Source of the DNA: Theobroma cacao
Lineage: Eukaryota > Streptophyta > Magnoliopsida > Malvales > Malvaceae
Length of the DNA stretch: 64,000 nt
Reading direction: 5' to 3'
Assembly: GCF_000208745.1 (NCBI RefSeq)
Contig: NC_030850.1
Coordinates: 13,597,473 to 13,661,472 of the forward strand
Below the pieces are notes generated by a model. That model did not search any database and was not told the origin of the DNA. It saw nothing but the letters and a program-made list of their open reading frames with translations. Position 1 is the first letter of the stretch, and every line of letters begins with the position of its first letter. Shown piece after piece: positions 1 to 12,600 of the stretch. The position numbers and the translations under genes were made by a program.

Positions 1-609
1 TCAAAAAATTGGGATACTTTAAAAGTTGTATTTGTTTTCTAGTACCATGTTCATGCCCCCTTTAGACACTTCCTTTTCCAATTTATCAAAGAGAGAATGG
101 TCCTACTTGGAGTGGATTGGTAAGGGTCCTATCATCTAGCATTTTGCATATAGTGACTGCTCCTAAACATGGATCTGCATACTTATCCTTGTCAGTTCCA
201 GGCTGTCAAAATATAGTAAAAAAGTGGAAACAGAAGGATGGAAAGCTAACATCTCCTTCAATGGTGCATTCATTTGTTTGTATCACCATCTTTTTTGATT
301 TCTCCTCCATTGATGTCACTTCCTGATTCGTACAAATGCCATCATGTGACATTCTTGTCCTCTTCTGTGCTTGCATTTCATCAGTATTTTTAACACACTA
401 TTTATTGTTCTTTGACCATTTCTTTGAGGGTGATTAGAAGTGTCTAGCTTGTTAGTGCAATGTATTATTTGGGCAGCTTCTTGTTCTCTCTGGGACCCCC
501 TTGAGCAAAGGCACATGTGTATGTGCGCGGTTTGAATTTTCAGTGGGGCTGCCGCTAATTTTTCATGATATTTATGGATTCACAATATTGAATATATATA
601 TATATATTT
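1..609. other. Left flank, no gene recognised
   Basis: AT-rich sequence with short open stretches but no protein family that I recognise. It could be the 3' part or an intron of a plus-strand gene lying to the left of the window. A TA dinucleotide run begins near 590. No claim of function is made. Confidence 0.3.
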
Positions 610-1066
610 CAATGTTGTGACATGCAGCAGAAAAAATGGTTTTCCTGTATACAAGCTGCTATATATATATATATATATATTTTTTTTCAATGTTGTGACA
701 TGCAGCAGAAAAAATGGTTTTCCTGTATACAAGCTGCTCATGCAGACTAAAAAGGTGGCTCTTACAGCGTAAGAGCTTCCAAAAGAAAGCATTAATTATC
801 TACACCATGACCATGCCCGTTAGCAATGATCCAGAAGACTGGAGCTGTATGAGAANATATAAGTATATATATATATTTTTTTTTTCAATGTTGTGAAATG
901 CAGCAGAAAAATGGTTTTGCTGTATACAAGCTGCTCATGCAGACTAAAGAGGTGGCTCTTACAGCGTAAGAGCTTCCAAAAGAAAGCATTAATTATCTAC
1001 ACCACGGCCATGCCCGTTAGCAATGATCCAGAAGACTGGAGCTGTATGAGAAGCTATGATAGGTCC
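610..1066 (+). repeat. 198-bp tandem repeat, two full copies plus a truncated one
   Basis: The unit begins CAATGTTGTGA at 610, 688 and 886. The first copy stops after about 51 bp and runs into a TA microsatellite. The copies at 688 and 886 are nearly identical over about 170 bp, end at a GGAGCTGTATGAGAA segment, and have TA/T-rich spacers. An unresolved base (856) falls at the copy junction, as expected where an assembler struggles with repeats. The repeated part starts after a CAG that could be a splice acceptor, so it could be a duplicated exon, but no protein is recognisable. Confidence 0.8.
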
Positions 1067-1908
1067 TGGTGGAATGTGTTAGTTGCCAGTTTGAGCAATG
1101 GCCATGGGGTGGGCGTGGGACGAGAGAAGAATGTAGTTTTATGTTTATGTGCACTGCTGGGTTGTTACTTGCATATTTTTTGCTCCCTTGTTTATTCAAA
1201 TATGTTATGTTATGGGTTGACACTATTGTTTGTGACATTTGTAATGTAATCTGTATTAATTTTTTGGGTGGACCTGATTTTCTTGTGTACCTTCATATAT
1301 CTAATACTAAATCAAACTCTCCCTTTTCTCAAATTTTTTTCTCTTGGAAGATCATAATAATGCCATCAGATTTTGGCAAAAAGTTTGCTCCATATGATGC
1401 ATGAAAAGATTAAAGACATTGTGAGTGGTAGGACAAATTTGTCTTGTACATTTAAAATCAAGGTGCAATCTTTTGGCCTTGGCATATAACTTCTTGTGTG
1501 ATGCTGTTGTGAGAGAAGTGTGTGCGTGTGTGTGTGCGTGTTAGATAAGGCCTTGGCAGCATATTCTTGATGCATTACACCATATTTTTTATTACCTTTG
1601 GCAGTTTAAAACAATTGTTGTTTATATATTATTTCCGAAAGAAGGATAATAAACAAATTAGCGGAAAAGAAGGAAACATAACCTTGCTGAAAAAATCAAT
1701 ACTGATGTGTTCCACTCAGAATGAATAAGATAATTTGGTGCCACAAAAATGAGCCACCTTCCAAAAAACCACCTTGGCTTCTGATGCCACAACATTGAAT
1801 TACTCTCTGTAAACCTTCCCTACGCAAGGTCCTAAATCAGGTGGAGGGCAGGCACTGTCATAGTCGTGGTAAAATTTGGTACACAACTGCTGCTAGTTAA
1901 ACCACAGA
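1067..1908. other. Intergenic, nothing recognised
   Basis: Low-complexity sequence including a short GT-rich stretch near 1515-1540. It contains the 3' flank of the minus-strand p24 gene. No coding region, RNA gene or named repeat was seen. Confidence 0.4.
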
Positions 1909-4414
1909 TCAGACGAACTTCCAGCTTGGAGTAACATAATCAATAAACACCAATGGCCAGACTCTGGATGTTCCAAGTTTTCGTTTGAATAAGCGTCTCA
2001 GAAGGTAAACTTGAAGGATGCTAGCCCCAGTAATTGCAGCCGATTGAAGCATTGCCTTGTGAATTGCTCGACGACCCATGCTATCATTCACTGCAGTCAA
2101 ATTATAGCAAAAGTAAAATGAATTTTGCTTGTCTATTCCTTGGGACAAGTTAAAGTTAACAGCTAAAGCTATATGATCATGTAAAAGGACAAAAAGAAGA
2201 GCAAAAAGAAAAATGGCAACGGACAATTTTTGTACCATAATTGTCAACTAAACCAAGCCTAGTATTCATGGCAGCAAAACTCAGCGCCCTTTCTAACAGT
2301 ACAAGATTTTTACTGACAAGAAGTGGAACGGATCCAAATATCTTTAAAATAGGGATAGATACGCTAGGAATCGGCCATGGATTGATGACATAGGATAACC
2401 ATTACCGCTTTTTGACAGGAAGCATTTAGAGCAAGGCTTTCAAGGATTCGCAGTGGCAAGAAGTACAAAATATTGAAAGAGAGCAAAAACAGTTCTTCTA
2501 AGCTACCTATTGCCTGTCGGTCAGTCTGAGCCTCTATCCAGTGCTGTTCGAATTGGATGTTGTAAAGAGCTTCCTCCAACTTTGATATCTGCTCAAGCAA
2601 GGGCGCAATATGCTCTGCAGACATCATTCAACAGGAAGCAATCATTTTTCCTCTTTTAAGGGGTTATAGACGGGGATAAAAGGAAGCAAGGGAACATGTT
2701 ACTCACCATCCTTTGCATGCTGCTCCTGGTATGCAAAATGCGCAAGCTTTACATCAAAGTCAATGGTTTCATGGTAAGGAGACTTATTGTAGAAGCAGAA
2801 ACGGTAAACCCCTTTCTGTTGGACCACAAACTCGTATTTTTCACTTGTCTTGTCACGAAAATCATGAATCTGTTCTCCGGAAGGTCCCTTTATCTGAGAA
2901 CCAAAACAAGTTTAAGCTTAATGAGTGGTTTAAGAACACTTGTTAAGATGTTACTTTTGAAAATATTTTTATATTAAATACATTACTGATAATTAATATG
3001 ATGATTTCCAATACATTAAATGAAGAAATGAATTTAAATAGTAACCTCAACAAGTGTTCTGAGAGAACATGTTCAGAAAGATCCCATATTCATTTGTTTA
3101 GCGTTCGTCACATGTTTAAAGTGCTTGTCATCCAATATCCGAAACTCTAGCTGAGATAATTAATTTTAACAGAGCCCTTTAAGTCTTGGACATAGGTCAC
3201 TATTGGATTTTTCTCCTGAATAATACCTTCCATTCTCATCAAATTCACCTCCAAACTTCTTATCCCTTTAACTTCTTATCACAATCACATGCAAAACACC
3301 AATTAGGATAATTCCTTTTCTCCTCAATATGTACTTACATGAGTTTTAATCCCATGATTCATGATTCATGGCAAAGAGACTGAAAATATAAACTTTTCTC
3401 AATGAATGGAATATTTCATTCCAAGTAATAATAAATCGGACAAACCATCTTAAGGCCCAATATGCAAGTCCAACCAAGCTCCAAAAGCCACTATTCAACC
3501 TCAATCAAAAGTTCAAACTACTAACTAAAAAAAATTATTCTTTGATTATATTTTTTTAATAATGTTTTTTAGAATTTTTTAATTATAATATTTTAATTTT
3601 TATAAAGATTTCATACATTAATTATACTATTTAAAATATAAAAACATAATTAAAATTTTAAATAACAATGTCCCGTATATTAAAGGGTCTTGGATGTACA
3701 ACCCAAAACAACAAAAACACTTAACTAACTGATGCATCTCCGTATATACGCACTAATACAGATCATCACTACCTATATACTTCCCATACTCTCCCCATTT
3801 TCATGAGGTTTACATGCTAATTGGAAGAAAACCATCTAATTTAGTGCCTATTGTTCTTGTTTAAACCAATTATCAATAAGAAAAAGTCTCCTGGAATAAC
3901 CAAAACATCTTATCCCATCTACTCCAGAAAGCATAAACAGAAAAAAAAAAAAAAACACAAACATAGACGTCCAGAAAATGTCCACATTCACACAAAAATC
4001 TTGCAGGAAATATTTTCTTCCCACCAACATTCTTTTGCTAACTTCCTTCACATAATTACCCTTTAATTCGACATTTCAATACAATAGCCATTGAGCAACA
4101 AACAATAAACCATCTATCTATCTGATAAAACAAGTCGAACCCCATATTGCCTAAACTAATGAAAAGGCGAAAGGAAGAAACAGAAACGTACCACAAGATC
4201 GATGCCTTCGTCGCTAAAATGCCAAGGGGAATCAGCCTTAATGACGACGAAAGAGACATGAAAGAGTGTCTCCTTCGTACTTGGCATCATGAGATAGGCA
4301 TTCTTCTCTGTCTATCACAAATCTCACTCCTTGTGTTCCTTTTAAACTCCACAGAAACAAACCCATTGCAATCCATGCAATTTCAACGCTTCTCTTCCAT
4401 CCCTTTCCCGCCAT
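1909..4414 (-). pseudogene. p24 beta (emp24/gp25L) cargo receptor, frameshifted
   Basis: Type I membrane cargo receptor of the early secretory pathway (COPI/COPII vesicles, ER to Golgi). Exons by splice consensus: 4414-4192, 2893-2707, 2614-2507, 2090-1909. The order is signal peptide, GOLD domain (DREECLSH, YRFCFYNKSPYHETIDFDV), coiled coil (PLLEQISKLEEALYNIQ), membrane segment, then YLLRRLFKRKLGTSRV. Length and motifs match plant p24 beta2/beta3. Two oddities. Exon 1 is 223 nt although the next exon needs 222: an extra A in the plus-strand AAA at 4261-4263 shifts the frame after GDTL. The usual end after SRV is replaced by TGG (1957-1959), adding 16 residues before TGA. Either a real decaying copy or draft sequence error. 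Family assignment is secure; functionality is not. Confidence 0.85.
2894..4191. other. Intron 1 of the p24 gene
   Basis: A 1.3-kb AT-rich intron. The donor on the minus strand is GTACGT (ending at 4191); the acceptor CTCAG is at 2894-2898. No transposon ends or coding remnants were recognised inside it. A poly-A run lies at about 3940-3955. Confidence 0.6.
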
Positions 4415-5591
4415 CTGATGTGCGAAACACCTAGAACCTAGGAATCAGATCCCTGCTTCCTCTCAGTAAAGACCAGAAAACTTCAATAATGTCAAATAGC
4501 TGCTAGGAGTCTTGTCTGTTCAAAAATCTAATAAGGGTGTAATTTATTTTGAACAAAAGAAACAAGGTACTTCAATCGAAGAATTAGCTTAGCTTTTTCT
4601 TTCTTTTCGGTTTCCAGTTTTAGAAACAGGAAGGAGGCAGAAGAACAGATCACCAACGTTAAAGTGGCGTTTGCCAAGGAAACTCAAACTTGATGAGTTG
4701 GACCGGGACTTCCCGTCACTCCTCTTTTTCTCAACTCCACGATGTCGTTTAAGCTGGCTTTTGTCTCATTCACGTGTCGGGACTTGATTGGAGGAGACGA
4801 CACTATAGCCAATAGAACTGTTCCACGTCCTCCTTAGCCAAGCCTACTAATTTTATTAGCTTTAATAGTTTTAATATATATAATAATATTATAACTTATA
4901 TTATATATTGTGGGGTTTTTTCTTTTCAACAAACATCTTGTGATAACTTTTATTCCCGAAAGAATTGCCAATTAAATACAACTTTGGGAAGAAGTTAGTT
5001 CCAGTAAGTAATCCTGACTCAGGACCTCAAGGCATGTTGCCTAGATTGTTCACTGCAAGAATTGAGTTTGATCATACCCAAATCTCAATACCGTTTGTAC
5101 CTAACTTATTTAATTACAAAAAAAGGCAAAACGAAAGGATGAAGAGAGTGAGCAGAGGATCCATCCTGCTTATAAGACTCGACTGTTTCAGGTGAAATTG
5201 CCTAATATAACTTTGGGAAGAAGGTTGATGCCCGGCTTCCAAAGCTCTATTCCTCCAGGATATATCCAGAAGAATTAAAAGAGTCAGATCCAGAGAAGAA
5301 CAGGGGCTTGTATCTATTTACCTCAAATTTCAACAATTATCATCTCCGACCAGACACAATAACCACAAAAAAACTGCTATTAAAATCATAGATTTCGACT
5401 TTACATATGAAATCGCCAAGTATAGTCAGCTGCACAACTTAAACACACAAGCACAATGGCTATACAACCAAAATTTTCTTTGCTTAGTCACAGTTACTGG
5501 TAATTGATTTTTTTTTTTTCTCTACAACATATGAACATTGTGTATCAGAGATAATCACCTTCGAGCAGAGACACTCTATACGTGAAAGAAC
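4415..5591. other. Intergenic / p24 promoter region
   Basis: Promoter-side region of the p24 gene followed by an AT-rich stretch (4855-4920). A short direct duplication of ACTTTGGGAAGAAG occurs near 4981 and 5207. The open stretch at 4965-5195 resembles no known family. No independent gene is supported here. Confidence 0.4.
4809..4827 (+). promoter_or_regulatory. ERSE-I, perfect CCAAT-N9-CCACG
   Basis: CCAAT at 4809-4813, nine bases, then CCACG at 4823-4827. This is an exact match to the ER stress response element I bound by NF-Y with plant bZIP28/bZIP60-type factors. It lies about 395 bp upstream of the p24 start codon. ER-to-Golgi trafficking genes are commonly induced by the unfolded protein response, so the context fits. 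An ACGT core (CACGTG at 4771-4776, followed by TC) lies 33 bp away. The match is seen; the regulatory role is inferred. Confidence 0.6.
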
Positions 5592-8245
5592 CTAGGATTT
5601 ATCTGGCAGTTGCACCAGTTGATTGCTAGAGAAGGCCATGCTTCTCTCTTCCATGCACAGCTTCTTGTAAAGTCCCTGTTGATGAGCAATAAACTGCAAG
5701 AATAAATCCCTTAGCTCCTTAGCTCTCTTGTATTCCTCGGACCCAAAACAAACAAGCTTCAATGCATTAATAAATCCACCACCACTTCTGTTACGTAATT
5801 TTTTCTGTAAAATGTAAATGCTAAATCAAATATTTGTATGTTTGAAACTGGATAGTGTTAAAAAGGCATGAAGGTCCAAATGCTAGTAAGATACTAGTTT
5901 AATGGGGTATGCATGACCATCTTTAAACCTTTCATTCTAGTGAAAATAGAATTAATACACTCGTATAAGACTTACAGGGGATTCAAGCATCACGGTCCAA
6001 TGATCATTCATTGACATTTTTTCAGCGGCCACCCATGGTCTGCAGGACGTTATATGAAGGGATGATCTAAAAACAACTCTGACGTATAACACTCCAAAAA
6101 AATTGCACCAGAGTTTGGCTGAATGTAAAGCTAAATTGACATCATTGTATCACTTCCCAAGGCATTCAAACAAAAAAAGCTCGTCAACCAACTTGAGTAA
6201 AACTATTTGCAGGGAAGACAAACTTGCAACAAGGTAGCTAGAGGATGAAAAAAGAACAGGAATTAACAATTTAATAACCATAAGAATGGATTATGCAAAT
6301 CCAATTTAGGAAAAAAGGAAAAGACAGAAAAGAGAAATGCGAAAGGGAAAGCTATATATATGAGCCAATGACCAACGAGTAAATGCTGATGGGTTCAATA
6401 ACAGCACAAACAAAATGATAGAATCATTGGTTAATGAAACTAATTCTATCTTGTATAAAGTCTACAAGGGCAACACAACCATGCATTCGTTATCACATAC
6501 CTCCCATTTGAGGACACAACAAAGTGATTAGGATTGTCCAAAAAACCAAACAACTGTTCAAGATCTTTTCTGCAATCCAACACAATGACACCATTGGTGT
6601 ATGACTCCCATGGTAAACTTGGAAATATATATGCTTGAGATGCAATTGAAGTTTGTTTATGTATGAATTCGAGAACTGTTGATGAAGACAATTCTTTTAC
6701 AAGATTCTGAACTAGTATCATCTGACACTTTTTATCCCCTCCTACATCAGTATCCTGTCTATTTTCACTACGAAGTTTTGCGCCTCCTGTAACAGCTGCA
6801 ATCAAAATCCAATATTACAACAATGGATATCTATCAATTGTAATTGAAAATTTATTGCAGCCAAAAACAAAGACAAACCTTCTGATGCCCACATTTTACT
6901 CAAAGAATGCTGAGAACACTTTCCCTACAAATAGGCAAACATAGCATCAGTTTTCAATCTATTGCTATGTGCTTAGACAAAAACTCTCTAAACATCACAA
7001 ACAAAAGAAATTACTTGTCTTGATCTCCCAATAGAACTTAGCTTCTGCTTGACAATTGGGCTACCATTTGCTTCATGTTGAAAAACAGGATTGAAAGCAA
7101 CATCATCAATAGTGTCAGAACCTAATTTACACAAAGCTTTCTCTATTTTCTGCGTTGCTATCTCCATAAAAGTTGCAAGTTTTAGCTCTAACTCTGCACT
7201 TCGGAGAAGGCATATATTTGCGACCCCCTTTTCCACTACATTCCCAACGTTAGGGCCATGTAGCCAAAAGAGCAGGAAGGTACACTCACACTCTTCTTGT
7301 CCATTTACATTAGAATGCTTCTTATGCACCACCTAAAAAATAGCCCACTTTCTAAATTCAATAGAAATATGAACTCAACATAACTCTTTATATAAAATAA
7401 AGGAAAAGCAAACAATATTTCCAAGAATAAACAATTACAATTAACCTTTATCAACAACAAAATACATGATTTTACCTTTTTAGTATAGAATTACTATATA
7501 AAATCAAAAAATACGGAAAAAAAAAACCAGTAACAACAAAATGAAGCCTTGTTATAGTTTACCAAATGGAAGCAATATCAGAGGGAAAATTTGCAAATGT
7601 GCAAGACCTTAATTCAAAGCACAACTTAGAACAAATAAAATGTGTTGTACAATGGGTTTTAACTCTTTAATGATGAACAAATTAAATACACTCATGCTAT
7701 TTTTTTCTTTTTGAGCCAAGAAAACGTATACTATGTTAGTCACCTTTGGTTCCCAACAATGTAGCATCAATACAAAAAATAAAGGGAAAAAAGAATAAAA
7801 GTAAACAATGAATATGAAAACTCGTTTCGATGAAGGCTCGAGAAGTTTGAAAAGACGTAAACGAAAGAGTTGTACGAACATCATCGACAATGGCGTTGTA
7901 AAATAGATTGTCGTCGTTGCCCAAAGAATCAGAAGCATAAACACGCATGCCTCTGACGACCTGGTAGCAATCGCGATCCTAGAGCTGGGCGGAGACCTTA
8001 CGAAACCTTCTTATGAAGTCGTAAAGCTTGTCCTCTGACTTGAAACGTTCGGCGAGGAAAACGTTATCGTGTTCCTCAGGGAAGTTTTCGTACTTGACTC
8101 TTAGCTTATCACCTCTCTCGCCCTCTAACAATACTCGAACACTATACCAGGCATCGTCTGGGTACGATCGAAACTCTGTGTTGTAGCGTTCCTTCGCCGA
8201 TGAAACCTCCTCCACTGAGGAGTTGTCATTACCGAAATGAGGCAT
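5592..8245 (-). pseudogene. SAWADEE-domain protein with in-frame amber codon
   Basis: SAWADEE domains are tandem Tudor-like folds that read histone H3 methylation (for example SHH1, which recruits Pol IV in RNA-directed DNA methylation). Exons: 8245-7880, 7332-7015, 6909-6879, 6795-6501, 6039-5976, 5693-5592; total 1176 nt, an exact multiple of three. The domain is visible as FRSYPDDAWYSVRV, RVKYENFPEE, FIRRFRKVSAQL, then GMRVYAS and the cysteine-bearing EECECTFLLFW. The C-terminal half (ITNARPWVAAEKM, QQGLYKKLC) has no domain I can name. A TAG at 7979-7981 interrupts SAQL-x-DRDC, where relatives as I recall them have Gln (CAG). All other codons and splice phases are open. It may be a recent pseudogene, a segregating null allele or a base error. 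Translation from Met at 7948 would lack half of the domain. Confidence 0.75.
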
Positions 8246-8749
8246 TATTTTTTGAGTTCTTTTCTTAAATGGGCTTCATGCATAAAGCGTTTATGAGCAT
8301 AGACCTTTTTATAATTTTAATTATTTTTAGTCAAGAAAAATAAAATTTGGACAAAATTATCCTTAATGAATCTGACCCATTCGTTAATATGGTTCATAAC
8401 TCAATTTGTATCGACAGAGCATACATCACCTCAAAAGCAATTTTGTCAAAAGTATTTCTCGTCAGTTCAACTTTCGAGCATTTTCGCAGTGGTAGGAGCA
8501 TTTTAAAGTGGTTATTATTCGCATAAAAGTAGTTCACATATTGAGCAGTTAGAGGAAGTTGACATTACACGGAGAAAGGTATAATATTTTTTTTATTTTA
8601 TTTTGAATCATGTGGAGAAATGGTTATTCTTCATGTTTAGGGTTTAGGTTTTTGAACATAAACCTATACAATATATTGCTTGTTCACATTGATATTCTTG
8701 TTATTTGAAATTATTGAATATAAATATGAAGGTGGTATTGTTGGTAATG

Positions 8750-9410
8750 TTAGGGTGGAAAGGTGACCGGGCATGCGTGACTAGTTGATATATATGCGTT
8801 ATGACCCTTTGATAGGAATTGGGTTGAGGGTTTAGATATTGCATGATTGAGGGCTTGGTTACGTGGTTGGCACCTTATACGTGATTGGATTTTGGCATGG
8901 GGTCACTTAGGGTTTGCGTGATTGCATTAGAGTTTAACATTGCGTGACTGGTTGATATGTGATTGCGTGACATATTGATAGGTCATTGCGTGACAGCATG
9001 ACTGAATTTTGGCATGGGGTTAGGGTGTGCGTGATTACATTAATGTTTAACATTGCGTGACTGGTTGATAGGTCATTGTGTTACCTATTGATAAATCATT
9101 GTGCGACAGCATGACTGGATTGAGCATGGCGTCACTTAGGCTCTACTTGATTGCATAAGGGTTTAACTTTGTGTGACTGATTGATAGGTCTTTACGTGAC
9201 TAGTTTCTAGGTTCTTGCGTGAATATTGTTTAGGCATGGCATCACTTAGTGTGTGCCTGATTCGATTAGTTGTTCTTAGCATTACGTGACTTGTTTATAG
9301 ATCATTGCATGATTTAATGTTAGTAATTGCATGACTAATTGATAATTCATAACTGCATGAACTCAATTTATCTGTATGGCATTGCATGAGCGACATTGGG
9401 TTCATTGTGT
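8750..9410 (+). repeat. GCGTGACTGGTTGATA repeat array, left
   Basis: Degenerate direct repeats around the core GCGTGACTGGTTGATA/GGTCATTGCGTGAC, spaced irregularly at roughly 15-35 bp. A longer unit of 113 bp is visible from TTTAACATTGCGTGACTGG at 8933 and 9046. The same core recurs in plus orientation at 13.3-13.95 kb and in minus orientation at 21.2-22.7 and 29.16-29.34 kb. Confidence 0.8.
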
Positions 9411-9659
9411 ATTATTTTAGGTCAACTGTAATGCTTTAATATGTATATGTTGATTTACTTAATAATCCATGCTCGACACTTGCATTAATTATTCTATTTT
9501 AGGGTTGTTTAAAAATTGTTAAAATTATTGTGAGGGTTATTTTTTGAGTGAGCTTCTGATGAGGGTTATTTTTAAAAAATTCCTCTTGTTTTTTTGTTAA
9601 TATACAATGATGGTATTAACATGACTAAAATGGGAATGTTATCTGTTTTATGTTTCAAA

Positions 9660-12600
9660 TGGCCAGCATAAGAACAGAGCAAGATAATGTGGAGTCTTTG
9701 CTTTATGTGCCGAGGCACTGATAGGGGTTCAACGTTGGCATTAACATTCACTGTAAGTGGTCGCATCTGCATGTGATACGTGATATGCTGTATAAAGTAA
9801 ACGAGTTGGAAAACTTGAAGAGAACATGGCTTGGGCATATGATGGACGTCGAATTGGAGAAGAGTTTATTTTGTGCCAGTCTCGTGCACAACCTAATGCT
9901 GCTTAGAATCAACGAACTTGACGCCATCGAGGGTGAGTTATGGTTTGCAATACGGAAAACGAAGGCTCGATTTTCGAAGAGGGAGTTCTATTTGGTGACA
10001 GGACTGAAGTTTGGTACCCTACCGGCCCTTATTGTCAATCCCTACGAGGCCATCTCTAGAGGAATTCACCTACATTATTGGGGACTGGGGAACGAGGTGA
10101 AGATACAACACATTTTAGAGACGTTCAAGAGAGGGCAGTTTTAGTAGGAGGGAGACGCAACCAAGATGGCCCTCGTCTTGATGCGACCAATGTTTTATTC
10201 AGTCAAGACTACAGATGATCAGTGGTTCCATGGTTGTTGTTGTTGGTCGAGAACATTGACTAGTGGAATGCGTTCCCATGGGTCACATACGTTTGGAGTC
10301 TAATCGTCGATTACTTGATGAAGGGTTTCAAACCTCTTGCTGTGGGCGTAGCTGAGAAGAAACAGTACCACCTCTATAGATTTATACGGGTGTTTCAGTT
10401 AGTCTGTCATACCTTAATGTTTATCATTATAATTATTCTTTTTGCATAAGAATTTATGGGGTGAGTAAAAAATGTTTCACAATTGATGTGCAGTTTTGGG
10501 CGTTAGAAGCAATTCTTGAAATCAAAAGCTTGTTTGGAAGGCAACGCCAGTCCAAACAACTTTGGCCAAGAATGCTGAAATGGCATTGTGATGAGAGGCC
10601 TATAAGCTTCTACACCAATATTGTAAGTTTGGAGAGAGAAGGCAAGGTGAGTAAAGAAACCATATTTTTTTTATTTTATTAAATTTTATTTTTATTGTCA
10701 TAGGGTAGCAAGGGTTATATCTAATGGTAATGTATGTTTTGGTGCAGTTGTGCCCAGAGAGGACGTTAGAGCCAACTGCAGAAGAGATGTTGATCGCATA
10801 TTCGGCCGACATTGAGATCAATATGTCCGAGGGGTAGCAATACGTTCCATTATGGAAGTTGGAGGGTTGGTCAGAATTCGGTCCCCAATAAATAAGGAAG
10901 ATAATGGACGTAAAGGGAAACGTACGGTAAGATGAGCTATTAAATGGAAACGCACCACGGATGAGGAGGTTCATTCCCAGTTCGTTGTTACTGAGGCCGT
11001 AAGTGCTGCTGAGGTGCTTGATTCTCCTATTGCGACTCTTCATGCTGCTTTTCCTGTTGCTCATCATGCTGCTACTCCCATGATTCCTCACACTGCTCTT
11101 CCTTCTGCTTCTGTTGCTACCCCTCATGCTCAGGCACGCAACCCGCCATTACGTCTACAAATGACTATGAGCATTAAGCGAAAGTTGCAACAGATACGGA
11201 CATAGTGGAAGAAAGATCTACAATAATTACAGACGGATATGCAGATGCAGATGCATGCAATGCAGTTGGAGATCTAGCAGGCAATGCAGTTGAAGATCTA
11301 GCGGGCGATACAGATGTAAATGCAGTCATTGCATCAGCATATCCAGCAGTCATTGCAAGGGCTGGAGGATCGAATTGTTGGTTAGCTTATCGACCTTTAT
11401 GAGGTATGAGCTTTTATGTTTTTCATTGCGTGAGTTATAACATGTATGATGTATACACTGCTCTAATGTGTTTGATTTTTTCAACCGTTTAGGGTCGATC
11501 AACGGGTGAAGAGGATATGCCTACGACAAAGAAGGCAACAGTATTGGGGTTGATCTTGACGATGTAGGTGGCATAAATCATTCAATTACATCAACTCTAA
11601 ACTCACATCCCGTTGCCCCGATCGAACATCATCCTGCTTCTATTCCATATCCATTAAAGGCAGCCCATCATTCTTAATGCACACATTTTTCTGAGGCTCC
11701 ACCTCCATCTGAGGTCAAAGAAACACCTCATTTTGTGAGTAGTCGAACTACACTTCCCTGCATCCTGCTCTTGTCCCAACTCCATCAAAAGGCCCTCCAC
11801 ATGGTGAGATCACACCTTCTTCTAAGGTTCCACATCGACCTCAAGTCGAAGATGCACATGTAAGCTTAGCCAGCAAACACCTTTGAAGCCCATACATTAA
11901 CCCGCTATTAGTTCAACGCAAAGCGAAAGATGATTTGAAGGATAGATATGAGTCTTTCATGAAAAACAAGCAAGCCAGGTAAAATGATAACAGTACACGA
12001 TATTAGGGTTAACAATTCTAGGGTATTTATTCCATAGACCTTTTGACGTGGGTATTATAAATATACAGGGTTAACATTCTGGGTTTAGAAGGATAAGAGG
12101 GCCTTGATTTTTTTCAGGGATTGGAGATGTCGACTAAGTTGTTGGATAGCTAACACATTAACAACTCTACAAGTAGTTGTTGGATAGCTAACACATTAAC
12201 AACTCTACACATTAACACATTAAGGGTTAACATTGATGCATGCATCAATGTGTTGTGTAAGCAGGCGTGCAAGCACCATTAACAACTCTACAAGTAAAGA
12301 ATATGCATCGTTGACACCACCTTCTATGTAAGTATATTATATGTTAATGAGTTGTAATTATTCAAATGTATGGGGTGTGTATTAGTTAATTGCATCTAAC
12401 TATTGTGCATAACATAATTGACAGCTTATTTTACTGGCTTTGAGCCTAGAATTAAACCCTTTCCCGACCAAGAAGACATTCAAGGCGAGTCAAGTGGCAA
12501 TGCCAAACCATTTGCTTGAGTGTATGAGGGGTGGGAGTCCTCTGTAGGGTTGGCCATGGCACGAGGTTAACTCAATTCTCGTACCGTGCTATTTCGATGG

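Noticed and set aside
117..326. Open frame near the window start
   Set aside because: No family recognised, no splice support, and codon content is not distinctive.
4965..5195. 76-residue open frame between the p24 and SAWADEE genes
   Set aside because: No recognisable domain and AT-rich surroundings; probably chance.
7943..7981. Treating the TAG in the SAWADEE gene as the end of an intron (CTCTAG acceptor)
   Set aside because: No matching donor upstream preserves the phase, and the codons on both sides of TAG continue the domain without a gap.
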